Below, piece after piece: positions 33,657 through 45,965 of a stretch of 64,000 bases of DNA (the stretch's first letter is position 1; every line of letters starts with the position of its first letter). This DNA is from Oopsacas minuta. Lineage: Eukaryota > Porifera > Hexactinellida > Lyssacinosida > Leucopsacidae. The stretch spans positions 1 through 64,000 of the forward strand of contig JAKMXF010000362.1 of assembly GCA_024704765.1 (NCBI GenBank), read 5' to 3'. Position numbers and translations under genes: made by a program. The notes beneath the pieces are model-generated. The model was not told the DNA's origin. It ran no database searches and saw only the letters and a program-made list of their open reading frames with translations.

Positions 33657-34577
33657 ATGATTCAGCCCTCACTTCACAACTTCATACAGAAAGAGTCCCC
33701 TGAGGTTAGCTCCAGCCGGATGGGGTCTATGGAAGGAGAGGTATTGGCGCCTAAAGGTGTAGCAGTTGATAAGTATACAGATAACATATATGTAGCTGAT
33801 GAGGGGAATAACAGAATACAGATGTTTGACAGGTTAGGAGATTACCAGTTCTCATTCGCTAGGTACAGCTCACGTAGTATGCCCTACGGTATTAAGGTGT
33901 TAGAAGGATTAGTATTTGTAACACAGTACAGTGGTAGGACTGTGTGTATCTACACGACAGAGGGTGATTTTGTGAGCAATACAGTATATAGCTCTCTCTT
34001 CTGGCCTACTGGAGTGGAGGTAGAGATTACTCCTGAGGGAGATTTGTGTCTGTATGTTTGCTCATCCGCCACCAGTTGTATATTTGTACTCAGTAACAAT
34101 GGAAACAGAGTTATGGAGGGAACTACTAGAGGACAGTTTATACAACCAAAAGATGTGAAGGTATTACAAGATAAATTGTTTATATTAGATCTACGTGACC
34201 CGTGTCTCCACGTGTTCTCTCTAGAGGGTGTTTATCAGAGAAGTATGATCAGTAATGGTATAAGTAGAGATGTAGCAGGTCCTCTGTTTTTCTGTGTAGA
34301 TGAGTCTGGGTTTCTTATTATAGGAGACAATCAGTCTAGTAGTGTTAAGGCATTCTCACTAGACGGAACACTCCTGCATGAGGTAGGTGTACATAGTCGA
34401 GATAGTGGGAGGTTTGTGAGGAGTTCCTCCCTCATGAGTCATCTCGTACACTTTGGTATGAGCTCTAGAGTGTCAAGAGAGGGACTAGTGAAAACTCCGA
34501 GAGGAGTAGCACTAGACTCTAAGCAGAGATTGGTAGTTATAGGACTGATGAAGCAGGGATGTTTGCAGATATTCTGA
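33657..34577 (+). CDS. NHL-repeat protein (six-bladed propeller type)
   Basis: 306 aa. Several NHL-type repeats: LAPKGVAVDKYTDNIYVAD followed by NNRIQMF, then MPYGIKVLEGLVFVTQYS, WPTGVEV, IQPKDVKVLQDKLFILD, FFCVDESGFLIIGD. The propeller resembles those of TRIM-NHL proteins, but no RING, B-box or coiled coil precedes it. An in-frame TAA lies three codons upstream of the ATG, and TTTAG immediately before it could serve as a splice acceptor, so an unseen 5' exon is possible. NHL propellers bind protein or RNA; the target is unknown. Related sequences lie at 42767-43945 (decayed) and 61739-62578. Confidence 0.8.
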   Translation: MIQPSLHNFIQKESPEVSSSRMGSMEGEVLAPKGVAVDKYTDNIYVADEGNNRIQMFDRLGDYQFSFARYSSRSMPYGIKVLEGLVFVTQYSGRTVCIYTTEGDFVSNTVYSSLFWPTGVEVEITPEGDLCLYVCSSATSCIFVLSNNGNRVMEGTTRGQFIQPKDVKVLQDKLFILDLRDPCLHVFSLEGVYQRSMISNGISRDVAGPLFFCVDESGFLIIGDNQSSSVKAFSLDGTLLHEVGVHSRDSGRFVRSSSLMSHLVHFGMSSRVSREGLVKTPRGVALDSKQRLVVIGLMKQGCLQIF

Positions 34578-35915
34578 GGACTTCCAATTATTTGGACATT
34601 CTTTATATAATTTGTATACATTTTTAACACTATGGTCATATCCTTAGTATACTTTCCGAGAGAATATTTTACGAAGTTCTGCTATGTAAATTGTACGTAA
34701 CGTTTCTTTGTGTGAACTATCATAATGTATTGGGGCAGTTTCTCTCAGATCCCCTTTCTTTAGCTAATTCTAATTATCTATAACACTACTGCTAAAGTAT
34801 TATTTTTGGAATATACTTGTAATACATTATCTGGCCATCAATTCGATATATGTCATCAACTCATTGAAATATATAAATTGTATCTGATTGATCAGAACAA
34901 ACTAAATTGTCCTGAACAGGTGTACTCAATTTTGGAGTCTGCTGATTTCATTTATTGTAATCACGTGTTATACTTCTTGGGTACTGTCAAATTAGCTCCA
35001 CCTTCCTCATCAAGTTTTCTGCCGCTCATAAATATTGCCATTAATTCACCATATACAGAATTCAACTACAGAATATATTTACTAACTCAAGTGATTTAAA
35101 TCCTAATGTACTAATAATGTAATAACACTAGTGGGTAACGCTTATAAGAATATCAATGCATTTTTGCCATTACTAATTTCTAACTCAGGATTTTAGTTTG
35201 ATCGAGTACTTCGTATGCTCGTTAGCTATGCTCAATCTAACGTGCAATTAACAACATTGCTTAAGCCAGGAAATATTACAGAATATACACACCCACGTAA
35301 CTATAACCTGTTCACTGACCATATTTTCCTGTACCATGGATATACTGTAAGTTTATTAAATTTGCTTGGCAATTTTAAATATTCTCGATAATATCGAATT
35401 GAATTTTGGCTTGAATAAATGTATTATTTTTGATAGATAATAATCAACACATCATCCAACAAGTCCCAGTTCTTAAGACTTCATCTGTTTGGTTAAAAGC
35501 GCAATATGTTGTTAATAATCTCCTCATTAAGATCGGAGAAACGATCACTAGTGCGTCTTTGATTTCAGAATTACTTATCAAGTGATCTGAGGATGTTTAT
35601 ACAAAATATACAATTTTTGTTATCATAAAGTTGTCACGTTATTGTTTTATACTATATACCATGGATGGCACATTTTGGGCCAATATCCACTTATAACTCG
35701 ATTGTCGCTGAAGTTGTAGTTAAATCAGTCCTGATAATATGTATTACATACCTAACCGCGCCCACATGCTCATATGGGCATCATTTGAAGCTGAAACAAG
35801 TCTCTCATTAACAGGGGCTTATTTATTTATTCTATATCTGTTATTCCGAAGTCTTGTTATTTCCCTCGAGAGTTCTAATTAACGGATTGTGAACATGAAA
35901 ATATTCAGCTATTAG
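34578..35915. other. Intergenic NHL-CFAP251
   Basis: AT-rich. The 97-codon ORF at 34806-35099 shows no motif I recognise. No clear promoter for CFAP251 seen. Confidence 0.45.
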
Positions 35916-38900
35916 ATGAGCTCAGATAAACACAAGCCTACAGACCACCACTGTCTGAGTATGCACTGGGCATACGGACTCAACACTCAGGTACCAGCAC
36001 ATAACATGACCCTATCAGATTCGAGGACTAGTGTGCTATACTCATGTTCTAACACAGCTGTATGGTATGATTGTCTTGCTGAGAGGGAGGTACTATTACA
36101 AGGACACCGTAATGAGATTACCTGTGTAGCTGTCAGTGCTGATAAGAAGTGGGTAGTAACAGCTGATGCTCAGGAGACAGTGTCTAGTTGTTCTGTTATT
36201 GTATGGGATATGAGAGTGATGGACAGGGAGAAGGGACCGGAAGCTACCCCTGTACAGGTGTTAATTAATTAATTTACTACAAGTATGGCCTTTATTATCA
36301 GGGCCAAGGCAGCGCTTAATGTGGCCCTGATAATATCGATAATAGTTACATGCTTTTTATATCTAAATATTAGTAACTACTCTATGTTAATATGGTAAGG
36401 TTGAAACCACTCGAACGAAATACACATCAGTATTCATGATAGTAGCCTTACCGAATACTAATACATACAGTAATTAACTCAACCATATGCTGATTACTGA
36501 ATTATTAGGTTGCAACCTTTGGTACATATATCTATATTATTCAATCTCAAGGATTGTTTGTTTGTCCGTTGTCAAGGAAAGGATTTGTGGTATGCACTTT
36601 TCTATTTCCGCATAACTATGTATTTATCGTGTTTATAAAAGAAGTAAATAGAATTCAATAAAACTTCACTAAATATATCGAACATGATGAATCCGATTTC
36701 ACACTTTTGGATTAATCATATGTAAATTTATTGTTGTTTTTTGAATATAAAGTAAACAAATTTCAAAATTGAGACAGAATCATAATTTCAACGACTATCC
36801 TGGGGTAATCGAGTATGCTGAGTCTGAATATTGTAAACAACATCAATATTATTAGATCTCAATTGTTGTTTGTCTGTTTGTTTGTGCGTTGAATACCTCG
36901 AGGCGTAATGCGCCAAGTTCATCACGAAGCGACGAGCCAAAGGCTCGTTACAATAAATATGTAAATTTAACCGTTAGAGCTTTAACAGCATATTCATTAA
37001 CTAGGACAGTTATAATATAATTTCTCTGTTCTGAAGTGGCCCGAGTAACCAAATTCAAGTTCAAATTTAACTTATTTAAGTAGCTTCCTGTCTTTTATAG
37101 ATTCTCTATAAGCCCTTATACGGAGGTTGCACCTCAATAGACCTCAACTCAGACTCCAAGTTCCTAGCTACTCTCAGCTGTGCAGGACAGCAGGGAGAGG
37201 AGATAGGTTCTCAGGTCCTGTCTATCTGGGAGTGGAGTGTATCAGATCCCTCTCCTCTACACGAGGTCATACTCAATGACATATCAGCTGGCGGACAGCT
37301 GATGCAGGTATCAGTAGATTCATGTTGTAATGTTAAGGGATGCTCAGGACTATGTAATACTGTAGATAGGGTTTTCGCTTATTAGTCTTTCATTATGCGC
37401 CTTCTTCAAGGCCAGTAAACCATAACCTGATTATATCCTGATCCCTGTACAGAGCAGTCACACCAACCTAGGCCACGGACAAATTCTGTGCACCCTTTGG
37501 GATGGCACTATCGAGATTTAGAGGTTATTCTCTATATTATATTCATAAATCAATCTTCCCTATTATATAGGTGTTATTCAACAAGTCAGACAACTCTCAG
37601 CTGCTCTGTACCGGCAGGAGTGAGGTAGCGTTTGTAGAGTGGAATAAACTGTCTTATAAATCCTCAGTACAGACTGCATCAGGACAGGATTTCAATAGAG
37701 CAATTGGAGAGTTTACTCTCTCTCAGTTCGTCCCTGACTCTCCCAATGTCCTCACACTGACGTCAGAGGGGAACATTCTCGTGTGGACCTCTCCCTCTCA
37801 GGTAGGAGTCCAACTGAAGAGAGTATTGAAGCTGTACCAACACTCAGAGGGTGTAGCTCTCACATGTATACAATCTCTATACAGTTATCTAGTGCTGGGT
37901 AATGCTAGAGGGGAGGTTAGCTTTCTAGACAGAGACCTGAAGCTAACTCAGTGGAAAGAGAAGGTAGCAGCTGGTCCTATAAACTCCATTTCATTCGCTA
38001 TGTCTGTCTCTGAGAGGAAACTACAGAAACATCAACTACCTAGGGAGACTACTATTCAGCAGAGCAAATTCTCTGTGCCTAACTTCATGGCTGGTTTGTA
38101 CATGTAATGTTATATACTATATTAGTTTATAGAAGGATGCTCATTATCATTTGATTTCTAGAATTTACTCTAATACGCTTAAATTCTATTGTAGAATGCT
38201 TAGCAGAACAGTAGACTGTAAGTCACGAGTAAACTTAACGGAACTTGGGTTGCCCAGTTTAGTACTAAGTTGTACCGACAGTTAATACGACACCGCATAA
38301 TTGTGACAATTCAGTTCCTCCCTATCAAGTGTATATCCTTATTATCCGAAAATCTTAGCATTATCTATATGCATATCAAGGTTTGGCAACGATATAGTGG
38401 TTATGAAAAAATATCGAAATTTTCAATATTTTGATTTCCGATATTTTTCTATTTTTAGAAATATCGAACCGATATCATCACATTGGGAATTTTCGGATAT
38501 ATAGAATCGTATCGGAGATTATGAACCAATATCGATATTTACCAGAACTTGTGCATATATATGCGCTGTATCTGAATCTTCCATGAATAGTTCCTGTTAA
38601 CTAACACACTATTTACTACAGGTACCATGGATTCCGAACTTGTACATGTGACAGGAGACGGACACAGTATTGACAAATTGAAGGAAGAACACAGCTCCTT
38701 TCTGTGTGCTCTATCTGCCCATCCCTCTCAAGATTTGGTAGCGATGGGTGGTTATAGCGGTAAGCTTAAAGTATGGGACTACACCAGACATAAAGTACTA
38801 GCTACTCGTCAGTTCCCATCTGATTGTCTGGTGTTCTGTCTGACATATGACAGCTCAGGAGGAGGACTAGCAGTAGGAATGTTAGATGGTACTCTGTACG

Positions 38901-41900
38901 TATTAGACTCTATAACGCTATGTACAGTCTCTGGTCCTTTAAAGTTCTCACATGAGTGTGTGACTAAGATCGTGTTCTCACCTGATAACCGATACTTAGC
39001 GCTGTGTGATGCAGACTGTTGTGTTGTTGTATTCTCAGGAACAGCTGCTGTAGGTGGTTCTAATGGAAAGACTGTTGATTGGACATATTCTTATCTAGGT
39101 AGTTACATTGTTGGGGATATATAATTTAGTACGATGTGTGTATCGCTTATAAGAACACCGGTTATAAGAACATATTTTGCTACTCTCAAGGGTGTTCTTA
39201 TCAATAAAATTCTCGTAAATATACAACTACCTAAACTAAGTGGCTTTCGTATTTGAAGCTTTAAGCTACCGACAGGATCCACGGGAGATTAGAGTTGCCC
39301 CTCGATTTTTTTTGGGCAGCTGCTTCTCCTTTCCTTTGTGTACCACGCTAATTCTGAAATTCATATTCCTTATTATGAGTATGCTATCTAGTAGTATTAC
39401 AAGTTGTATTAACTAAACCTGTATCTTATAGCTAAGTACAGATCTCACTACAAGCCAATAGTAGATATCCTCTTCTACTCAGAGGGTGGTAAGAACCCGA
39501 TCTCTCTCTATTCCCTAGGCTGGGACCGCCTCCTTATACGTTACGACCTAGCCACTACATCAGAGAACGATCTAGTAATCGGAGAGATGGTACGTATAGA
39601 ACAGTCAGCTTGTCCTACCTGCTTCCTGCCTTACCCCCCTCTAACCAAGGAGTCATTCTTCCTTGTTGCTAACAATCAATTCAAACTACGTCTCTACAAC
39701 TCTTCTACTGCTATGTGTAGACATACTGTATTAGGTCCTGCTTATGGAGACCCCCTACAGCGTATGGTGATGCTACCCCAGCCTGTAGTCCGGTCTAAGA
39801 AGGGAGAACAGGTCACCAGATACATGGCCTTTATAACTCATGATAAAGTTGGTATGGCAGTAATACCTCTGTCTGGTAACCCGTATCACTACATGGCTAC
39901 TATTGCACATCCTGGACAGGTTTGTGATATTATATAAATACGAGTCGCTTCGCTTGCTCCCGCTACGGTTTGCGGTTTTTATAACCTTGAATGTCTAGAA
40001 TTCGGATTCAGATTCCTTTGATATCTATCTATAGCCGTTAAGAGCAAGTATCTACCTATATTTTGAGATTTCGACTATTTGTTTACTTCATATTCATAAA
40101 AACAACAAATAAATTTACATATTATTAATTTAAAAGTGTAAAATCAGATTCGGCATTTTCAATATATTTAGTCCATTTTTGTATAATTTTTTCTACTTTC
40201 TTGATAAACACGATAAATGCATAGTTGTAGAATTGAGAAACTCGAATTCAATATAGCATTCCATAATCCTTTCGCTGACAACGGACAAACAGACGAACAA
40301 CAATTGATATTTACTAATATAGATTGCTTTGTTGAACAGATTTAAATAATCTCTCCCCGAAATGCGTTAAAGGGTCATTTTACTCATTTTGCGTTGATAA
40401 GATCCGTAAATGACTCGCTGTGACTATAATACAGGTTTTCCAAGTATGTTATTTGTCATACTGCACAGTGACCTCCCTAAAGATTGTGGCATAGTTCTTG
40501 CTGTAACAACTTTGGAGGCTCGAAAGATTTACTTTATAATCCACATATCTTAACTTTGGGGACTAATTGATGGATCGCGCATGGAGTTTGATTACCTGCT
40601 GCTGTGTTTAAGCACTGTGAGAATCGATAAAGTAGCTGACAACAAGCAACTAGAAATAACTATCCATTTATGATTCAAAGGCATAATTATCTCTCAGACC
40701 AACAGCTTAACAGAGCACCAGCCCCTGAGGAAATAATCATAGATTGAGAATACGGAAGTTTGTGACTTGAATATTACTGCCTTCTAAGCGGATATCGTGG
40801 TCCCCCGTTAGAGAGAAGTAGTCGAACGAAATATGATATTATTTAAATAGCGGGCATGGACTAGGTCGTATATATGTGTAATTCCGAAATTTTAATCAAC
40901 TTTACCTCATTGTCCTCTGTTAATTCTGACCCACCCTTACCCCTTGCTCTGTTTGTAACTGTTCTGATCATCGAAATTTCAGAGCTCTACCATTTCCACT
41001 TTTAACTGAATTATAAAATACAGAGGATGCAGAATCCTCTTAGCTACTTCTGGGTTGACGGGTCACAGTAATATAATTCGGTAAGATCAAATACGATAGA
41101 TGTCGCCGAACACTGAACCAATCACACTTGATTGATAATGTATCTTTCTGAAACCGCAGATGCATCGAGCATACGTTTTGTATTTTCAGAAATGTGAGTA
41201 GGATTGTGGCTTGATAACAGGTAGTATTTCCCTCAGGAATCCGATGTATAGACTCTACATTATACTCAACTGATTCTGATAACCAAACCGCGTACCGTAA
41301 ACTGGGGCTACTTTGGCCCACTGGGTTTGCTTTAGCCCAAACATCAAAGTTTCAAAGAAAATAGATTAGATTCAGTATTATACTTGAAAATGACTAGCCA
41401 AATATTTAAGGAATTTTCAAATATTGGTAGACAATTTCGAATACAAATACAATATCTATTCGATAAGTAAGGAAATTTCAATATTTGGGCCAAAGTAGCC
41501 CCAGTTTGCGGTAATTTAACGACGTAAATGCGTTAAATGACACGATTTACCGAGAATAGTGTAGCTAATGTCCTAAGAGCCTCAGAGGAATAATATGGTG
41601 AATTTGTTTAGCACTGTAATTTAGGCATAAATCCAAACAATCTTTTTGTATAGTACATTGAACCTGCAAACAATACCTGTACGACTCCTGTACGACTCCT
41701 GTACGACACCTGTATGTATAATCCGCAAGACAGTATAATAATTAAACAGTATTTATAGTCTAACTCTGAATAAGATTCCAACAATGGAAATTCTCTTGTA
41801 TTATCCTACACTATCTTACGTCTCGGCTAATACTTTCTTTAGCTATTACAATGATAGTCAGTATCGTTATGTATTGTAAAAATAATTTAGGTAGTGAACC

Positions 41901-44900
41901 TAGTAACGAGTCACGACGGTAGGTATGTGTTCACAGCTGGTGGAGAGGACTGTTGTGCCTTCCAATGGAGAGTTAACCCAGGTATTCTGGAGGCACACCT
42001 CCGTTTGGGAGGTACTGATATGAATCCGTTCTACGAGCTGCTAGAAGGAGGACGTAGTGGAGAGTTCTATAGGGAAATGGAAGAACAGTTCTACTATGCT
42101 CAGCTCAGAAGTCAGGGCATAGAACACAACTCTGAGAGACAGGTTAGTGTTGTAATGATATTTTCACAACTTTACTATACCATGGACCTCATAACTACCA
42201 GGACAGTCAACAAATATTGAATCTATACCAAGTTATGTGTTTTATAGTTCATATCTCGAAAACCGTTAGTTCTATTGGTGTAAGCGACATGTGGCATCCA
42301 TGGTTGCAACTATAACTCTGGAACGTGCAAACATTATCAAATTAAATTTAGATATTTTGCATGAAAATAGCATTAGATCACTTGAATACATTATGCAATC
42401 GGAAATCTATTAATTGACACTTTGTATAGAGTCAATATGAGATGACTGTCCAGGTAGTTTACCGTAAGAATACGTATTAACAATGAATTATTAGTACGAT
42501 CATTTCATATTCATAAGCACGATCTATGACAATATCGCTTCAAACATATCACTAAGCTGAAACCAAAATACAATTACAATTATGAATACGATTTGTATAA
42601 AGTATTTCCCTGAGCCTGAAGCTAGGAAAAGGCTCCAAAACACGTGAATATAAACTTATCACCACCCTCTAGAAGAATTTGTTAATGAAATTTATGCCTC
42701 ATTTAACTATGCAACAGATTAGGAAAATATTTTCCCAAAATCATTTGTATTTTCAAAAATTGTAAATTAACAAACTGGTAATAAATGTGTAGACCTTAGT
42801 TCCAATTCTCTGACACATAATCTCCTGTTTGGAATTATAGCTATTCTTTGGATCTGATAGAACATTCCTTGTTGATGTTCCTCTCTTCCTATCGTGTGTA
42901 TGAGATTACCTTCTGGAGAGAATACCCCAATTGAGTGAAAGCCTTCATCGCTAATAACAAAGTTGTTGACATGATCTAGACAGAATAAGTAAGGGAATAG
43001 CACATCAATTCCTTGTCTTCTGGAAATGAGGGAGCTTAGCTTGCGATTGTCTCTCTCTAGGATTAGCACGAACATACACGGGTTATTAGATTGAGACAGT
43101 ACGTGGACAAGGTCATTTGCACTTTAACTGATTACGGCCAAGTGTTACGTTCGTGATGAAAAGGAACAGCAAAATCTCCACTTACGAAATCAACATTAGA
43201 ACTAAGGTCTATGGCTATGCCAAGTACGTTGCATACTTGTATGTCAAAACCCACAATTCAGCTACATATCTGCCAGACCATTAATAGTAAGTATACATAG
43301 TTTCTACCACACAACAATATACACTATTATTGTTACTGCTATCTGCTATGATCACATAGCCAATAGAATATTTTGTTGGTATAATGGGTAATGCAATTGT
43401 CCGTTGTTTGACCCTCACTTCTTATCATCCTTACAAGACTCATGTCAGTTAGTGTGAATTGACTTACAGTGTGTTCCCATCACCTGCTAACATACACATT
43501 CCCTCCGTAAATATCGATACCGTATAGGCTAGCTGTCTTACACCCAGCTGATTGAGGTACTCTCCTGTATCAGAGATTATTTCTCCTCTGTCATCCTACG
43601 ATTAGCTACGAATATTAGGGTAGCTTCATGTATAGCTACATCTGATGGATATTTCAACTCGCCAAGACCTGAACCCTCCTTCCCAGTAGCAACAGGACAT
43701 TTGAAGCTTAGCAAAATTTGGAGCACCTACTGGTACCTGTACGATGTCACGAGTGTCGTACAGCCACTCCAATCGGGTCTCTAGGGGAATGCTATTTCGC
43801 AGTTCTCACAATATTCCCTCCATTTATCCAAAATCCTCTCCTGCATGGACTGGAGGGAATTTTCTCTTTCGTCTCCTTCGAGGTGTGCTTTTGCCCCTGT
43901 CAGTTGGGCTATCATTTGGTTTCGAGCAATCTCTGCGGCTGTCATCTATCGTGTGGTTGTGTGTGACTCTAAGGGGTCTGGGACTTGTGGAGCATAGCGT
44001 ATTGTTCTGTGATATTGATTAATATTGGAATAGTTGATGAGTATGAATTGGTTGCCAGGGATAATTAATCTTGTAAATATTTAGGTTGAAGTATGATTCT
44101 GTTTTATTGCTAGGATACTGGTCATGTTGTGCTCGTTGCTAGGATACTATAAAGAATGTGGTTTAAAGTTCTTTCTTAGAAATTTGTTTGTGTAATTGCT
44201 ACATTAAAAAGTTTGAATTACCAAACATCAAATTTTTGCAATTATTCTTGAGTGGAAGTTTTACATTATCAATGTAGCGAAAAAACAATGAGTGGCAGCA
44301 GCGAAACAGGATTTCCACTGCATTACTTAATAGAACCCCTATGTAGGTTAGTACTACCATCTTTATTGATCAGATTCCTAGTGTGTTAAGAGCTCTGGGG
44401 TTTTTCCCATCTGAGCAGGAGATAGCTGATCTATTAAATGAAGTAAAGTTCTCTGAATACGTTGAAACAGGACAGCACTCCACTAGCATTGATCTAGAGG
44501 GATTCATTCGCCTGTTTGTTAATCACCGTCCAGCATATGGGTTGCATCCTTTCCACCTAGAGGAAGCACTGCAGCTGTTAGGAGATGGAGCAGATGGTGT
44601 AGATAGAGGAGAGTTCCTCGAGATGTTAGAGAATGGAGGAGAGCGAATGACAGAAGCGGAGCTAGCTGACTGTCTAGCTACAGTACTAGGTTTGTATAAA
44701 CTATACAAATATATAATACAACACTACTGTACTTACAGTTGTAATATATTATTTGAATTAATTTATACATTTATTGCCTCTAATTAAGTAGCTATGTCGT
44801 TCAGAATTTGTGACTTGTGTTTTAGGTTATACAATTGCTGCTGTTTGCGGAGGTTTTATTTGAGTGACTGAATGGTGAAATCTGGTTGTATTCACTTCAA

Positions 44901-45288
44901 TTGGATACAATTATTGCTTCATTCTTTGATATTACATAACGTAGTTAGTATTTTCAGATACTGACAATTCGTCCCAGACAGTCTTGAATCAAATCATTTT
45001 GGGTATACTCTAGTTATGGAGTGTAGATATTCAATGGAGTAGTCATTGTCATTTAACGAAATGTCATTGACCGAAATATATTTTCTGACAGATTCCACCA
45101 TTCAGTTAATCCCTGTTTTTATTTTTATTTCTAAACTTATAATAGTAAATTCTCTAGGCTTAACATCCGGAGATGATCCCGACCTAACTGATCCACCCTC
45201 TTCTATCGATGATGACAGCTTCGGGACACTTCTTCCTGAAGAAATAACAGCTGACAAATTATCAGAAAAGTTATTAGGAGTAAACTAG
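35916..45288 (+). CDS. CFAP251: CFAP251/WDR66, cilia- and flagella-associated protein (8 exons)
   Basis: Exons 35916-36257, 37101-37307, 37571-38093, 38622-39098, 39432-39919, 41891-42142, 44347-44689 and 45158-45288; every intron is GT-AG, phases chain, 2763 nt, 920 aa. An in-frame TAG sits just before the ATG. It follows human CFAP251 throughout: N-terminal WD repeats (LLQGHRNEITCVAVSADKKW), a middle segment (GEFTLSQF, NILVWTS), second propeller (VAMGGYSGKLKVWDY, FTAGGEDCCAFQWRV), FYYAQLRSQGIEH, then the EF-hand-like C-terminus (LRALGFFPSEQEI, LLPEEITADKL). It lacks the long Glu-rich N-terminus of the vertebrate protein. CFAP251 is part of the calmodulin- and spoke-associated complex at the base of radial spoke 3 in motile cilia and flagella. 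Confidence 0.92.
36510..36960 (-). repeat. Dispersed non-coding repeat R1 in CFAP251 intron 1 (inverted)
   Basis: Long copy reading the family consensus on the minus strand. It includes ACGAGCCTTTGGCTCGTCGC at the outer end (about 36935-36958), matching 51388-51412, and the CAATTGTTGTTTGTCTGTTT tail. The middle appears duplicated, as if one copy inserted in another. It makes up much of intron 1. Confidence 0.65.
38377..38551. mobile_element. MITE with 7-bp target duplication, CFAP251 intron 3
   Basis: 175 bp starting CAAGGTTTGG and ending CAGAACTTG, flanked by TGCATAT on both sides (38370-38376, 38552-38558). The interior has many degenerate copies of ATATCGA and its complement, so it can fold on itself. 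Same family as 51848-52126. No ORF. Confidence 0.75.
39945..40335 (+). repeat. Dispersed non-coding repeat R1 in CFAP251 intron 5
   Basis: Nearly collinear with 27235-27545: TAGCCGTTAAGAGCAAG, TTGTTTACTTCATATTCATA, GTGTAAAATCAGATTCGG, ATAAACACGATAAATGCATA and the tail GACAACGGACAAACAGAC followed by CAATTGATAT. Confidence 0.65.
41295..41511. mobile_element. TA-flanked MITE (Tc1/mariner type), CFAP251 intron 5
   Basis: 217 bp with 26-bp terminal inverted repeats, one mismatch, containing AACTGGGGCTACTTTGGCCC, flanked by TA on both sides (41293-41294, 41512-41513). No coding capacity. Confidence 0.85.
41677..41713. repeat. Short 11-bp tandem repeat
   Basis: About three copies of CCTGTACGACT in CFAP251 intron 5. 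Confidence 0.75.
42767..43945 (-). pseudogene. Decayed NHL-repeat gene inside CFAP251 intron 6
   Basis: On the minus strand from an ATG at 43945, pieces of one protein appear in changing frames. A helical N-terminus (MTAAEIARNQMIAQLTGAKA, then RILDKWREYCENCEIAFP) hits a stop. It continues in another frame with RLEWLYDTRDIVQVPVGAPN, shifts again to GKEGSGLGELKYPSDVAIHE, then RQLAYTV/LYGIDIYGGNVYVS, and ends with HVLSQSNNPCMFVL, NNFVISDEGFHSIGVFSPEG to 42767. These are coiled-coil and NHL-repeat elements like those of the intact NHL genes nearby. At least three frame breaks make it non-functional. It lies antisense within intron 6 of CFAP251. Confidence 0.75.
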
Positions 45289-45677
45289 TAATACCGATTA
45301 CTTTGATTTGAGATGTCTGTATTTATCCACTTCATCTATTATATCTATACTGTAAAACGCGATTAATCTTACAATCGAACCTCCGAGCTACGGGCAGTGT
45401 CATCGTAAGTTATCCAGAGATTAGAATTATCCTAATCTCAGAAATGACACTAACTCTATGACTACCATATTCTAAACGCAAATTCGATATGCATTTATTA
45501 TGTAAATAAGATTTTATCCAGGCGTCTATTAATGTGTTTGACATTAAAAACAGAAAATCCCAATTATGTAGACATTACTAGAAAATGTGCAAAACAATGA
45601 ACGGATTCAATATTTTTGCCCGAATTTTGGGAAGTGCTCAGATCTCAGAGGTTCTGCTTAATACGTGTATATATACG
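45289..45677. other. Intergenic CFAP251-inverted repeat
   Basis: AT-rich 3' flank of CFAP251 up to the outer boundary of the left inverted-repeat arm. No feature seen. Confidence 0.5.
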
Positions 45678-45965
45678 CAAGGGCGTTAACTTGGAATCGA
45701 TCCATGGAATATACATACATACATATAAATTATTTTTGTGTTTGTGTGGCGACTATATCCCTTTCTTTTAGCGATAAAGAACATTAAAACAAATTTAGCT
45801 GTTTCACACTTAATACGAAATCCGTGGCACAAAGTTCCGAGCTGTTGACAGTAGCTAGCGAAGAGAAAATATAATAAATGTAGACTATAGACAATTATGA
45901 TACAAGATAACTACATATAACACAAAGTAGAGTAAATTCTGGTAATATGTTACTCCATCAAACTT

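Noticed and set aside
34806-35099. 97-codon plus ORF upstream of CFAP251
   Set aside because: No motif or homologue recognised; likely chance ORF.
43718-44022. Cys-rich plus ORFs in CFAP251 intron 6
   Set aside because: They lie opposite the N-terminal part of the decayed NHL gene, which explains the open frames.
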